Below are positions 1-6,788 of a DNA stretch of 13,340 bases, one piece after another. The notes under the pieces are model-generated. The model was not told where the DNA came from. It did no database searches and was given only the letters and a program-made list of their open reading frames with translations. Every line of letters begins with the position of its first letter. Within the stretch, counting starts at the first letter, position 1. A program made the position numbers and the translations under genes. The stretch comes from an uncultured Dialister sp. (GTDB lineage Bacteria; Bacillota; Negativicutes; Veillonellales; Dialisteraceae): assembly GCA_900545785.1 (NCBI GenBank), contig URAA01000028.1:1-13340 (forward strand), in the 5' to 3' direction.

Positions 1-61
1 CGTGCCCGATGGTACCGATGTTGCAATGGGGTTTTGTTCTTTCATAATGTGCTTTAGCCAT
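1..61 (-). CDS. tuf: Elongation factor Tu, N-terminal fragment (cut by window edge)
   Basis: This is the first 20 codons of EF-Tu, the GTPase that delivers aminoacyl-tRNA to the ribosome. The residues read MAKAHYERTKPHCNIGTIGH, the usual bacterial N-terminus running into the P-loop, which lies beyond the window. The ATG is at 59-61. An AAGGAG-like ribosome binding site sits about ten bases upstream, in the 19-base gap after the fusA stop codon. It is the last visible gene of the str operon and is co-transcribed with fusA. Only the start is seen, so nothing can be said about the rest of the protein or the operon end. Confidence 0.95.
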   Translation of the reverse strand, partial: MAKAHYERTKPHCNIGTIGH

Positions 62-80
62 TTTAGAATTCTCCTTTTAA

Positions 81-2162
81 TTATTTATTTCCCAAACGTT
101 CTTCCGTAATCTGCTGAGAGATTGCTTTCGGAACTTCTTCATAATGATCAAAGGTCATTGAGAAGGTGCCGCGGCCCTGGGTAGAGCTGCGGAGTCCGGT
201 AGCATAGCCGAACATTTCAGAGAGCGGTACAAGTCCTCTGATTCTGGAATCGCCGTTTTCCGATTCCATGCCTTCGATACGTCCGCGGCGGGAGTTCAGG
301 CCGCCGATAACGTCGCCCATGTACTCTTCCGGAACATCTACTTCAACACTCATATACGGTTCAAGAAGAACGGCATCCGCTTTCTTTGCACCGTCTTTGA
401 ATGCCATGGAGCCTGCTACTTTGAAGGCCATTTCAGAGGAGTCGACATCATGGTAGGAACCGTCATAAACGGTGACCTTGATGTCAACCATGGGATAACC
501 GGCAACAACGCCGTCTTCCATAGCCGCTTCAACACCGGCCTGGATCGGGTTGATAAATTCTTTCGGAATAACACCGCCGACGACTTCATTGGCAAATTCA
601 AATCCTTTGCCTGCTTCCATCGGTTCAAGACGGAGCCAGCAGTGACCGTACTGACCGTGACCGCCGGTCTGACGGATAAATTTGCCTTCCGACTCAACCG
701 TTTTGCGGATCGTTTCACGATAAGCAACCTGAGGCTTACCTACCGTACATTCTACATTGAACTCGCGTCTCATACGATCGACGATGATATCCAAATGGAG
801 TTCGCCCATGCCGGAAATAATGGTCTGGTTTATTTCCGGATCGGTATGAACTTTGAATGTCGGATCTTCTTCCGCCAAACGCTGGAGAGCGGTACTCATT
901 CTTTCCTGATCGGCTTTTGTCTTCGGTTCTACTGCGACAGAAATAACCGGTTCCGGGAATTCCATTTTTTCCAGAATGATCGGATTTGCTTCATCGCAGA
1001 GAGTATCTCCCGTGGTAACATCTTTGAATCCTACTGCGGCAGCGATATCGCCGGAGTAAGCGCATTCGATTTCTTTACGGTTGTTTGCATGCATCTGGAG
1101 AATACGGCCGACTCTTTCTTTCTTGCCCTTGGTCGTATTCAGTACATAAGTACCCTGCTGCATGATACCGGAATATACGCGGAAGAATGCCAATTTTCCG
1201 ACATAAGGATCCGCCATGATCTTAAATGCCAGTGCGGACATCGGAGCTTCATCACTGGATTCACGGACGAGATCGTCTCCTGTTTTGGGATCGGTTCCCT
1301 TGACAGGCGGTACATCCGTAGGAGCCGGTAAGAAATCAATTACCGCATCGAGGAGCATCTGGATCCCTTTGTTTTTATATGCGGATCCGCAGAATACGGG
1401 GAATAATGTGCAGTCGAGAACCTGTTTACGGATGGATGCTTTAATCTCATCAAGAGATATTTCTTCCCCTTCAAGATATTTTTCCATTAAAGCATCGTCG
1501 CCTTCAGCAGCTTTTTCGACAATTTTGTCACGATATTCCTCAACGAGATCTTTCATATCTTCCGGAACATCCTGAATTTCAAATTTTGTTCCGTCGTCAG
1601 AAAGATAAACTTCAGCTTTTCTTTCCAACAAATCTACGATCCCCGAGAAAGTCTCCTGTTTGCCGATCGGCAGCTGCATAGCCAGTGCATTTGCATGGAG
1701 ACGGTTCTCCATGGTTTTTACGGCATGCAGGAAATCAGCACCGATGGTATCCATCTTATTGATGAATGCGATACGGGGTACATGGTAGTGGTCAGCCTGT
1801 CTCCAAACGGTTTCAGACTGAGTCTGCACTCCGTCCTTGGCGCTGAATACGGCAACAGAGCCGTCGAGGACACGAAGGGAGCGTTCTACTTCTACCGTAA
1901 AGTCCACGTGCCCGGGGGTATCGATGATGTTTACGCGATAACCTTTCCAGTGGCAGGTGGTGGCAGCGGATGTGATGGTAATGCCCCTTTCCTGTTCCTG
2001 CGCCATCCAGTCCATGGTGGCAGCGCCGTCATGAACTTCACCAATCTTATGATTTACACCGGTATAAAACAGGATACGTTCCGTGGTTGTTGTTTTCCCT
2101 GCATCAATATGTGCCATGATGCCGATATTTCTTGTTTTTTCAAGCGGATATTCTCTGCCCAC
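81..2162 (-). CDS. fusA: Elongation factor G
   Basis: EF-G is the GTPase that drives ribosome translocation and, with RRF, ribosome recycling. The 693-residue length is normal for the family. Visible motifs are the P-loop AHIDAGKT (17-24), the switch-I segment RGITI (59-63), DTPGHVDF (81-88) and NKMD (135-138), followed by the usual domains II to V. The start codon is GTG, giving [20 protein letters not shown], with an AAGGAG site at 2171-2176 eight bases upstream; no ATG fits better. It lies 21 bases after rpsG and 19 bases before tuf, so it is translated from the str operon mRNA. No frameshift or missing G motif is seen. Position in the str operon supports the main EF-G rather than a paralog. 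Confidence 0.98.
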   Translation of the reverse strand: MGREYPLEKTRNIGIMAHIDAGKTTTTERILFYTGVNHKIGEVHDGAATMDWMAQEQERGITITSAATTCHWKGYRVNIIDTPGHVDFTVEVERSLRVLDGSVAVFSAKDGVQTQSETVWRQADHYHVPRIAFINKMDTIGADFLHAVKTMENRLHANALAMQLPIGKQETFSGIVDLLERKAEVYLSDDGTKFEIQDVPEDMKDLVEEYRDKIVEKAAEGDDALMEKYLEGEEISLDEIKASIRKQVLDCTLFPVFCGSAYKNKGIQMLLDAVIDFLPAPTDVPPVKGTDPKTGDDLVRESSDEAPMSALAFKIMADPYVGKLAFFRVYSGIMQQGTYVLNTTKGKKERVGRILQMHANNRKEIECAYSGDIAAAVGFKDVTTGDTLCDEANPIILEKMEFPEPVISVAVEPKTKADQERMSTALQRLAEEDPTFKVHTDPEINQTIISGMGELHLDIIVDRMRREFNVECTVGKPQVAYRETIRKTVESEGKFIRQTGGHGQYGHCWLRLEPMEAGKGFEFANEVVGGVIPKEFINPIQAGVEAAMEDGVVAGYPMVDIKVTVYDGSYHDVDSSEMAFKVAGSMAFKDGAKKADAVLLEPYMSVEVDVPEEYMGDVIGGLNSRRGRIEGMESENGDSRIRGLVPLSEMFGYATGLRSSTQGRGTFSMTFDHYEEVPKAISQQITEERLGNK

Positions 2163-2183
2163 GATCTTTTCTCCTTATTATAA

Positions 2184-2681
<498 letters not shown>

Positions 2682-2707
2682 TTAATCACATTCATAAATC
2701 AAAAAAA

Positions 2708-3088
2708 TTATTTCTTAGCCTTTTCGCGCTTAGCGCCGTATTTAGAACGGCCCTGCTTACGAGCGGACACGCCTACGGTATCAAGTGCACCGCGGATAAT
2801 GTGATAACGAACACCCGGAAGATCCTTGACACGGCCGCCTCTGATGAGAACGACACTGTGTTCCTGCAAATTGTGGCCTTCTCCCGGAATATAAGCGGAT
2901 ACTTCGATTCCGTTGGTAAGACGCACACGTGCCACCTTACGAAGCGCGGAGTTCGGCTTCTTCGGTGTAGCAGTATAAACTCTTGTGCAAACACCGCGTT
3001 TCTGCGGAGACTGCTTCAGAGCAGGAGTCTTTGCTTTTGTTTCCAAAACTTCGCGACCCTTGCGAACCAGCTGATTAATTGTCGGCAA
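2708..3088 (-). CDS. rpsL: 30S ribosomal protein S12 (TTG start)
   Basis: S12 lies at the decoding centre of the 30S subunit and affects accuracy and streptomycin response. Starting at TTG (3086-3088) the protein is 126 residues and begins [20 protein letters not shown], the conserved family N-terminus. A GGAGG at 3097-3101 is eight bases upstream. The frame also holds a GTG at 3095-3097, but it overlaps the Shine-Dalgarno sequence and adds three residues foreign to the family, so I reject it. The two loops where streptomycin-resistance changes are known, TPKKPNSAL and [11 protein letters not shown], carry wild-type lysines. The gene follows ybxF after a spacer that contains a strong hairpin. 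Confidence 0.96.
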   Translation of the reverse strand: MPTINQLVRKGREVLETKAKTPALKQSPQKRGVCTRVYTATPKKPNSALRKVARVRLTNGIEVSAYIPGEGHNLQEHSVVLIRGGRVKDLPGVRYHIIRGALDTVGVSARKQGRSKYGAKREKAKK

Positions 3089-3127
3089 TATGGGCACCTC
3101 CTTTCCATAAAGGTAAATTTATAATTG

Positions 3128-3154
3128 ATCTGCAAGAGCTGTGCTCCCGCAGAT
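3128..3154 (-). promoter_or_regulatory. 12-bp mRNA hairpin between ybxF and rpsL
   Basis: On the minus-strand transcript, AUCUGCGGGAGC pairs with GCUCUUGCAGAU across an ACA loop. All 12 positions pair, two of them as G-U. On the opposite strand those two become A-C mismatches, so the structure is best formed in the sense mRNA. It begins one base after the ybxF stop codon and ends 26 bases before the rpsL Shine-Dalgarno sequence. No U-run follows, so it is not an ordinary intrinsic terminator. A role in mRNA processing, stability or ribosomal-protein feedback is possible but is inference. Confidence 0.6.
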
Positions 3155-3155
3155 A

Positions 3156-3407
3156 TTACCGAGAACCGAGAACGGCGGCGGATGCGGCTTTCACTTTAAT
3201 TTTGCACGCCTTGCCGATTTCCTTTTTGGTAAAATCTTTCGTTACCGGAATTCCCGCCTTTGCACAAATGCTTTCCAAGGGAAGAGAAATACGTTCATCA
3301 CAATCGGAAGCGATAAAGACATGAAGGACTTCATTCTTTTCGATAGCCCGTTCCGTTTCTTTAAGTCCTACCACGAAATCGGACTCTTTTAATTCTTCCA
3401 GTGTCAT
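3156..3407 (-). CDS. ybxF: L7Ae-family K-turn-binding ribosomal protein (YbxF-like)
   Basis: This is a small L7Ae/L30e/S12e-fold protein that by family knowledge binds kink-turn RNA and may associate with ribosomes. With the ATG at 3405-3407 it has 83 residues, close to Bacillus subtilis YbxF, and starts MTLEELKESDFVVGLKETER. The L7Ae signature VVGLKETERAIEKN (12-25) is followed by VLHVFIASDCD. GGGGAGGTG lies just upstream of the ATG. The frame extends 15 codons further up, but that extension would begin at the -10 element of the operon promoter, so the shorter start is right. It is the first gene of the str operon here. In many Firmicutes it follows rpoC; here it has its own promoter and faces a divergent gene. 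Confidence 0.92.
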   Translation of the reverse strand: MTLEELKESDFVVGLKETERAIEKNEVLHVFIASDCDERISLPLESICAKAGIPVTKDFTKKEIGKACKIKVKAASAAVLGSR

Positions 3408-3450
3408 TGCGCACCTCCCCTTTTCTTTTTTGCTTTCATGCAACATTGGC

Positions 3451-3479
3451 ATTATACCATTGCCATACTATGCTGTCAA
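3451..3479 (-). promoter_or_regulatory. Consensus sigma-A promoter of the str operon
   Basis: Read on the minus strand, TTGACA (plus 3474-3479) and TATAAT (plus 3451-3456) are separated by exactly 17 bases, and TGG precedes the -10 to give an extended -10. All twelve core positions match consensus. Transcription should start near 3444, leaving a leader of about 37 bases before the ybxF ATG. The strength fits a highly expressed translation operon. Confidence 0.88.
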
Positions 3480-3661
3480 ATTATCAGCCCTTGTTTATCC
3501 CGTGTTTATGCATAACTCTTTTACAACGGTTCCTAGTGTTTCTTTTTTGAAAATTTCCCCATTTTCCCGTTCTCTTTATTAACAGATAATTTCTCTTCTT
3601 CCCCTGTCCTTCCGTTTTTATATATTTTATTTTATTGAATTTTTCTATAATAATATATAAA

Positions 3662-3691
3662 TTGAAATATTTCTCCCCTCTGCGTTACAAT
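3662..3691 (+). promoter_or_regulatory. Probable promoter of the LOG-family gene
   Basis: TTGAAA (3662-3667) and TACAAT (3686-3691) are spaced by 18 bases. Transcription would start near 3698, about 40 bases before the GTG start. The -10 lies within GTTACAATA, the same nine bases found in the downstream regulator's promoter. Confidence 0.6.
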
Positions 3692-3736
3692 AAAGCAAGA
3701 AAATAATTTGAGAAGAATTGTGAAAGGAATATTGAT

Positions 3737-4294
3737 GTGAAAAAAAATGTTGTTATTTACTGCGGTTCCCGTTATGGAAACAATCCTGCTTTTTCCGCCC
3801 TTGCAGGCATGATAGGAGAATATCTCGGGAAAAACGGATATACACTGATATACGGCGGCGGCAGTATCGGCCTTATGGGCGTTGCCGCCGATGCCGCCAT
3901 GGCTGCCGGCGGAGAAGTCATCGGCATTATCCCTGAAGTGTTCATCGCCCGGGAGCAGGCACATCGTTCCATCACCAAACTGATAGAAGTAAAAAACATG
4001 ACAGAAAGAAAAGAAAAAATGATCGCATCGGGAGATATATTCCTCGTCCTCCCCGGAGGAATCGGCACGATGGAAGAATTTTTCGACACGATCAATCATT
4101 TTTATATTTATAAAAACACGGAAGAACAGCCGAACGTCATCATTGCCGATATCGAAGGCATCTATCGCCCGTTGGAAAAACTTTTTCAAAATTGGAAAGA
4201 TTTCGAATTTGTTGATCCTCAAGAATGGAAAAATATTCATTTCGCCCGTTCTTTAAAAGAAATCCTTTCCTTTTTACCTTCGGACATACAATAA
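3737..4294 (+). CDS. LOG-family nucleotide 5'-monophosphate phosphoribohydrolase
   Basis: This is a Rossmann-fold enzyme of the LOG/TIGR00730 family, whose members cleave the N-glycosidic bond of nucleoside 5'-monophosphates (AMP or cytokinin-type nucleotides) to a free base and ribose 5-phosphate. At 185 residues it is normal for the short form. The nucleotide-binding glycines YGGG (39-42) with GLMG (45-48), the MTERK segment (88-92) carrying the conserved Arg-Lys, and the signature PGGIGTMEE (106-114) are all present, so it should be active. The start is GTG at 3737-3739 with AAGGA eight bases upstream; the nearby ATG runs at once into TGA. It is transcribed away from the str operon and ends in its own terminator. 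The natural substrate cannot be read from sequence; members have often been mislabelled lysine decarboxylase. Confidence 0.92.
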   Translation: MKKNVVIYCGSRYGNNPAFSALAGMIGEYLGKNGYTLIYGGGSIGLMGVAADAAMAAGGEVIGIIPEVFIAREQAHRSITKLIEVKNMTERKEKMIASGDIFLVLPGGIGTMEEFFDTINHFYIYKNTEEQPNVIIADIEGIYRPLEKLFQNWKDFEFVDPQEWKNIHFARSLKEILSFLPSDIQ

Positions 4295-4316
4295 ATCATT
4301 TTTCTCTTTCATTTCC

Positions 4317-4343
4317 GATATACCTTCGTATATCTTTTTTATT
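4317..4343 (+). terminator. Intrinsic terminator of the LOG gene
   Basis: GATATAC (4317-4323) pairs perfectly with GTATATC (4328-4334) around a CTTC tetraloop, followed by six T's. The stem is AT-rich but complete. It separates the LOG gene from the downstream regulator. Confidence 0.8.
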
Positions 4344-4373
4344 TCCTCCTTTGAAAAAAGAAAATAAAATTCA

Positions 4374-4403
4374 TTTACCTCGTGTAAAAAACAATGTTAC
4401 AAT
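4374..4403 (+). promoter_or_regulatory. Promoter of the TetR-family regulator
   Basis: TTTACC (4374-4379) serves as a weak -35, with an 18-base spacer to TACAAT (4398-4403), which TGT precedes as an extended -10. Transcription should start near 4410, leaving a leader of about 90 bases. The -10 lies inside a large palindrome, described separately. Confidence 0.6.
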
Positions 4404-4417
4404 ATTATTGAAACATT
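4393..4417. promoter_or_regulatory. 25-base palindromic operator over the regulator's -10
   Basis: The left arm AATGTTACAATA (4393-4404) and right arm TATTGAAACATT (4406-4417) are inverted repeats about a single central T; 11 of 12 positions match. The site covers the -10 and likely start point of the TetR-family gene, so a protein bound there would block transcription. Autorepression by the encoded TetR-type protein is the simplest reading and is inference. Confidence 0.7.
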
Positions 4418-4500
4418 AAAGTCAATATCATCTGCAATGAACGATTTTCTCTGTTCGACAGATGTGAAAATATCAATCGGCAACAAGAAAGGATCCTGCT

Positions 4501-5157
4501 ATGGAAGACAGAAAATTTACCGACAAAGGCGGCCAAATGAAAGAAAAAATGATCGAGGTCACCGCCCGGATCCTCAGAGAAAAAGGATTCAAAGCGACCA
4601 CGGTCAGAGCCATTGCAAAAGAAGCGGGCGTCAATATCGCGGCTGTCCGCTATTATTTCGGTTCAAAAGAAGAACTTATCGGCGCCGCCTTGGAATATAT
4701 GATGGGCTCTCTGGAAAGCATCGTTTCCATCCTTGATGATTCCCGTCTCTCTGCCAAAGAAAGGTTAAAGAAATATATCATTTCCTATTTCCATCTGGCC
4801 CGCAAACATCCCGCCCTGTTCCGTTCCATTTCCAGTCCCTCCAGTTCGGAAGCAAAGGAAACTTACTTCATCTACCTTAATCTTCTTCATGATCAGGCGT
4901 GGGAAAAGGTCGTTGAAAATGTGGCGGAAATCACGGGGTACACGGATCGGCGCGATCTGGAACTGAAATGCATGCAGATTTTTGCCGCCGTAGAATTTCC
5001 CATCATTTTGGAAAGCAATAATAAAGATTCTTTCATTTCTCACTACACAGACTCCACCACACTGGAAAGATATGTGGACATCCTCATGGACAATGCAGCC
5101 TCCACAAAAGGAGAAAAAAATATTTATCTGGAAGAAATACTGCACGGAGTGAAATAA
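4501..5157 (+). CDS. TetR/AcrR-family transcriptional regulator
   Basis: This is a one-component repressor with an N-terminal DNA-binding helix-turn-helix and a ligand-binding C-terminal domain. The TetR signature spans about residues 16-62: AARIL-type helix 1, FKATTVRAIAKEAGVNIAAV, then the recognition-helix end YYFGSKEELI (51-60). The 218-residue length is typical. The rest (70-218) is helical and without recognisable specificity; family members bind small hydrophobic or cationic effectors. The ATG at 4501 has AAAGGA seven bases upstream. No efflux pump or enzyme is adjacent in the same direction, so the target beyond its own promoter is unknown. The palindrome at 4393-4417 suggests autoregulation. 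The effector cannot be inferred. Confidence 0.93.
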   Translation: MEDRKFTDKGGQMKEKMIEVTARILREKGFKATTVRAIAKEAGVNIAAVRYYFGSKEELIGAALEYMMGSLESIVSILDDSRLSAKERLKKYIISYFHLARKHPALFRSISSPSSSEAKETYFIYLNLLHDQAWEKVVENVAEITGYTDRRDLELKCMQIFAAVEFPIILESNNKDSFISHYTDSTTLERYVDILMDNAASTKGEKNIYLEEILHGVK

Positions 5158-5158
5158 T

Positions 5159-5204
5159 AAAAACGGATTCCCTGCCAATTTGCAACAGGTGAATCCGTTT
5201 TTTT
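5159..5204. terminator. Bidirectional terminator between convergent genes
   Basis: AAAACGGATTC followed by CCTG pairs with CAGG, a bulged T and GAATCCGTTTT. T-runs lie on both sides, so it can stop transcription of the TetR gene rightward and of the exonuclease gene leftward. Confidence 0.88.
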
Positions 5205-5219
5205 GTTGTCTTTTTACTG

Positions 5220-5861
5220 TTATTTTTTACAGTTCTTTCTTTTTACGACAAAGCTTTTTAAAGGGACTTGCAATGCATCCATCATTGTCTCAACCGTTTC
5301 CGCTTCCGTCATCTCCATGGCTTTTCTTACAATAAGTTCACAGGCTCTCGCATCATCCATCGCCTGATGATGACGGAATTCGAAACCTAAATGCTCTGCC
5401 ACCGTATTTAACTTATGATTGGGCAGTTCCTTCCACAGTGTGCGGGAAAGAGACACCGTATCCCCGTAAAGAAAAGATATATCCGGCAAATCATAGACAT
5501 CCAGCGCAGATGCCAATACTCCCATATCGAAGGGAGCATTATGAGCAAAAATAATACGCCCTTCCAGATACTCTGCCACTTCTTCCCAATAAACGGAAAA
5601 AGGTTTTTCATTTTCTACATCTTCCGGATGAATACCGTTCACCCGCATACAGCCTTTGTCAAAATTCATACTTTTCGGCTTAATCAGACGATACCATTCT
5701 TCCGTGATTTTTTCCCCGTCGCTCATGACGATGCCGAGGGAACAAGCGCTGCCGGGCCCCCAGTAGGCGGTTTCAAAATCGATGGCGCCATACTTTATGC
5801 CACTTTTAAATCTCTGTTTCAAACTCGCAAGTCTCTCCTTCCAGCCAGCCCGTTTCCACAT
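5220..5861 (-). CDS. DEDDh 3'-5' exonuclease (DnaQ/PolC epsilon-like)
   Basis: This is a stand-alone 3'-5' exonuclease of the DnaQ-like fold. Such proteins trim DNA or RNA in repair, proofreading or RNA turnover, and the substrate is not readable here. All three motifs are present: ExoI AIDFETA (D28, E30 from this start), ExoII FAHNAPFD, and ExoIII HQAMDDA, whose His makes it the DEDDh type. Length is 213 residues with no other domain. The start is uncertain: ATG at 5859-5861 lacks a clear Shine-Dalgarno sequence and overlaps the upstream gene by 56 bases. A TTG at 5820-5822 has AAGGAG twelve bases upstream and removes the 13 residues before it; a TTG at 5868-5870 is also in frame. Overlap with the B3/B4-domain gene implies coupled translation. 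It ends at the shared bidirectional terminator. Confidence 0.88.
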   Translation of the reverse strand: MWKRAGWKERLASLKQRFKSGIKYGAIDFETAYWGPGSACSLGIVMSDGEKITEEWYRLIKPKSMNFDKGCMRVNGIHPEDVENEKPFSVYWEEVAEYLEGRIIFAHNAPFDMGVLASALDVYDLPDISFLYGDTVSLSRTLWKELPNHKLNTVAEHLGFEFRHHQAMDDARACELIVRKAMEMTEAETVETMMDALQVPLKSFVVKRKNCKK

Positions 5862-6537
5862 CTCTGTCAAAAGCGGACTTCATGCGCCGTGCCAGTTCGT
5901 TTCTTGCGGCAGCGACTTTTTTTCGGTTTTCCTTGAATCCGGTGATGACCACAAGAATATTTTCCGTTTCTTTTGTGATCTGTCCTGCCGTGCCTTCTTC
6001 ACACAGCCATATTTTGGTACAAATCTTATCTCCTAATTTGACGGGATAGCCCTCTTCATTTGTTATTTCAAGAGCCGTTTTTCTGTCTCCCATGTCATAA
6101 GCCCGGATATTTACATGAAATTTTATCATTCCCGCCCGAACGATATCGGAAATCGGATCGACTCTTTCCAACATATCCGAACCGGCCAGTTCTTCCAAAG
6201 TAGCTGATTTCGGCGTATTTAAAATTTCCGGCGCTTCTTCTTTCTCCTCCGATTCGGCAATGCCGAGCCGTTCCTTATATTCCGTGCATATTCTGTCCAG
6301 ATCCGTTTCTTTTCCCGTTATGCCCGCTTTTTTCAGATTTTCCCGATAAAGAGCTCGGTCCGTATCTCCCCATCGGGGATTCATCTTTAAAAGCAGATTC
6401 GCTTCCGTGCAGCAGCGGCGGCGGAAAGCTTCCGCTTCCATATTCACTCTCTCATTATTGACCGCCCGGACCGCTATGATCCCCATGCATAAGCCCGGAA
6501 TTTTTTCAAACAACTCTTTTGCTGCCATTATTTTCAT
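5806..6537 (-). CDS. B3/B4 tRNA-binding-domain protein
   Basis: The protein resembles free-standing B3/B4-domain proteins (COG3382 type), related to the editing-site domain of the phenylalanyl-tRNA synthetase beta subunit. Family function is poorly known; binding or editing of mischarged aminoacyl-tRNA has been suggested by homology only. Recognisable landmarks are PGLCMGIIAVRAVNN (14-28), the central DPISDIVRAGMIKFHVNIRA (127-146, matching the NPLVDLYNAVSL-type segment of the family), YDMGD (147-151), and QITKETENILVVI (186-198). Length is 243, usual for the family; residues 93-120 form an acidic, low-complexity linker. The ATG at 6535-6537 has GAGGG seven bases upstream. The 3' end overlaps the exonuclease gene. 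The assignment rests on pattern recognition, not on a search. Confidence 0.72.
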   Translation of the reverse strand: MKIMAAKELFEKIPGLCMGIIAVRAVNNERVNMEAEAFRRRCCTEANLLLKMNPRWGDTDRALYRENLKKAGITGKETDLDRICTEYKERLGIAESEEKEEAPEILNTPKSATLEELAGSDMLERVDPISDIVRAGMIKFHVNIRAYDMGDRKTALEITNEEGYPVKLGDKICTKIWLCEEGTAGQITKETENILVVITGFKENRKKVAAARNELARRMKSAFDRDVETGWLEGETCEFETEI

Positions 6538-6567
6538 TTTAAAACCCTCGCTTCCTCTACAGGTTTT

Positions 6568-6596
6568 AGTGTATTACAAAAAAGGAAAACTGACAA
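6568..6596 (-). promoter_or_regulatory. Probable promoter of the B3/B4-exonuclease pair
   Basis: On the minus strand, TTGTCA (plus 6591-6596) and TACACT (plus 6568-6573) are 17 bases apart. Transcription would start near 6561, about 24 bases before the ATG. The -10 is a moderate match. The preceding 140 bases up to the dehydrogenase terminator hold nothing else I can identify. Confidence 0.5.
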
Positions 6597-6738
6597 ATAT
6601 CAATCTTCTGACTTTGATTTTCCTTCCTCTCTCCGTTTCGTTCTGCCTCCGCTCATTCTTGTTTCTCCTGCCTGTTTCTTTATAAAATTTCCTTTTATCA
6701 CAAATAACCGTATATAGACGGTTTTGCCGTCCCATAAC

Positions 6739-6773
6739 AAAAAGGGCACTTCCTATCGGAAAAATGCCCTTTT
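6739..6773 (-). terminator. Intrinsic terminator of the glutamate dehydrogenase gene
   Basis: On the minus strand AAAAGGGCA pairs with TGCCCTTTT, with inner TTCC/GGAA pairing, and a T-run follows. It begins 16 bases after the gdh stop codon and isolates the dehydrogenase from the B3/B4 gene. Confidence 0.88.
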
Positions 6774-6788
6774 CTTTTAAAGAAAATA

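Larger units (their letters stand above)
3408..3736. other. 329-base divergent intergenic region
   Basis: This AT-rich stretch separates the leftward str operon from the rightward LOG gene. It holds the str operon leader (about 37 bases), the str promoter near its left end and the LOG promoter near its right end. The middle (about 3480-3660) is rich in pyrimidine runs on the plus strand. I see no open reading frame, strong hairpin or repeat there. Confidence 0.8.

Noticed and set aside
450..1331. Plus-strand open frame of 293 codons
   Set aside because: It lies wholly inside fusA on the opposite strand. The encoded protein has no recognisable family and no ribosome binding site, and the open frame follows from the codon use of the conserved gene.
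3408..3452. N-terminal extension of the L7Ae-like protein by 15 codons
   Set aside because: The extended start falls at the -10 of the consensus str promoter, upstream of the predicted transcript start, whereas the internal ATG has a strong ribosome binding site and yields the family length.
3480..3660. Possible replication-origin-like or DnaA-box sequence in the AT-rich divergent region
   Set aside because: No TTATNCACA-type box on either strand and no clustered repeats; AT-richness alone is not evidence.
6717..6731. Second small hairpin (GACGG/CCGTC) just beyond the gdh terminator
   Set aside because: Only five pairs and no U-run; the neighbouring stronger hairpin already explains termination.
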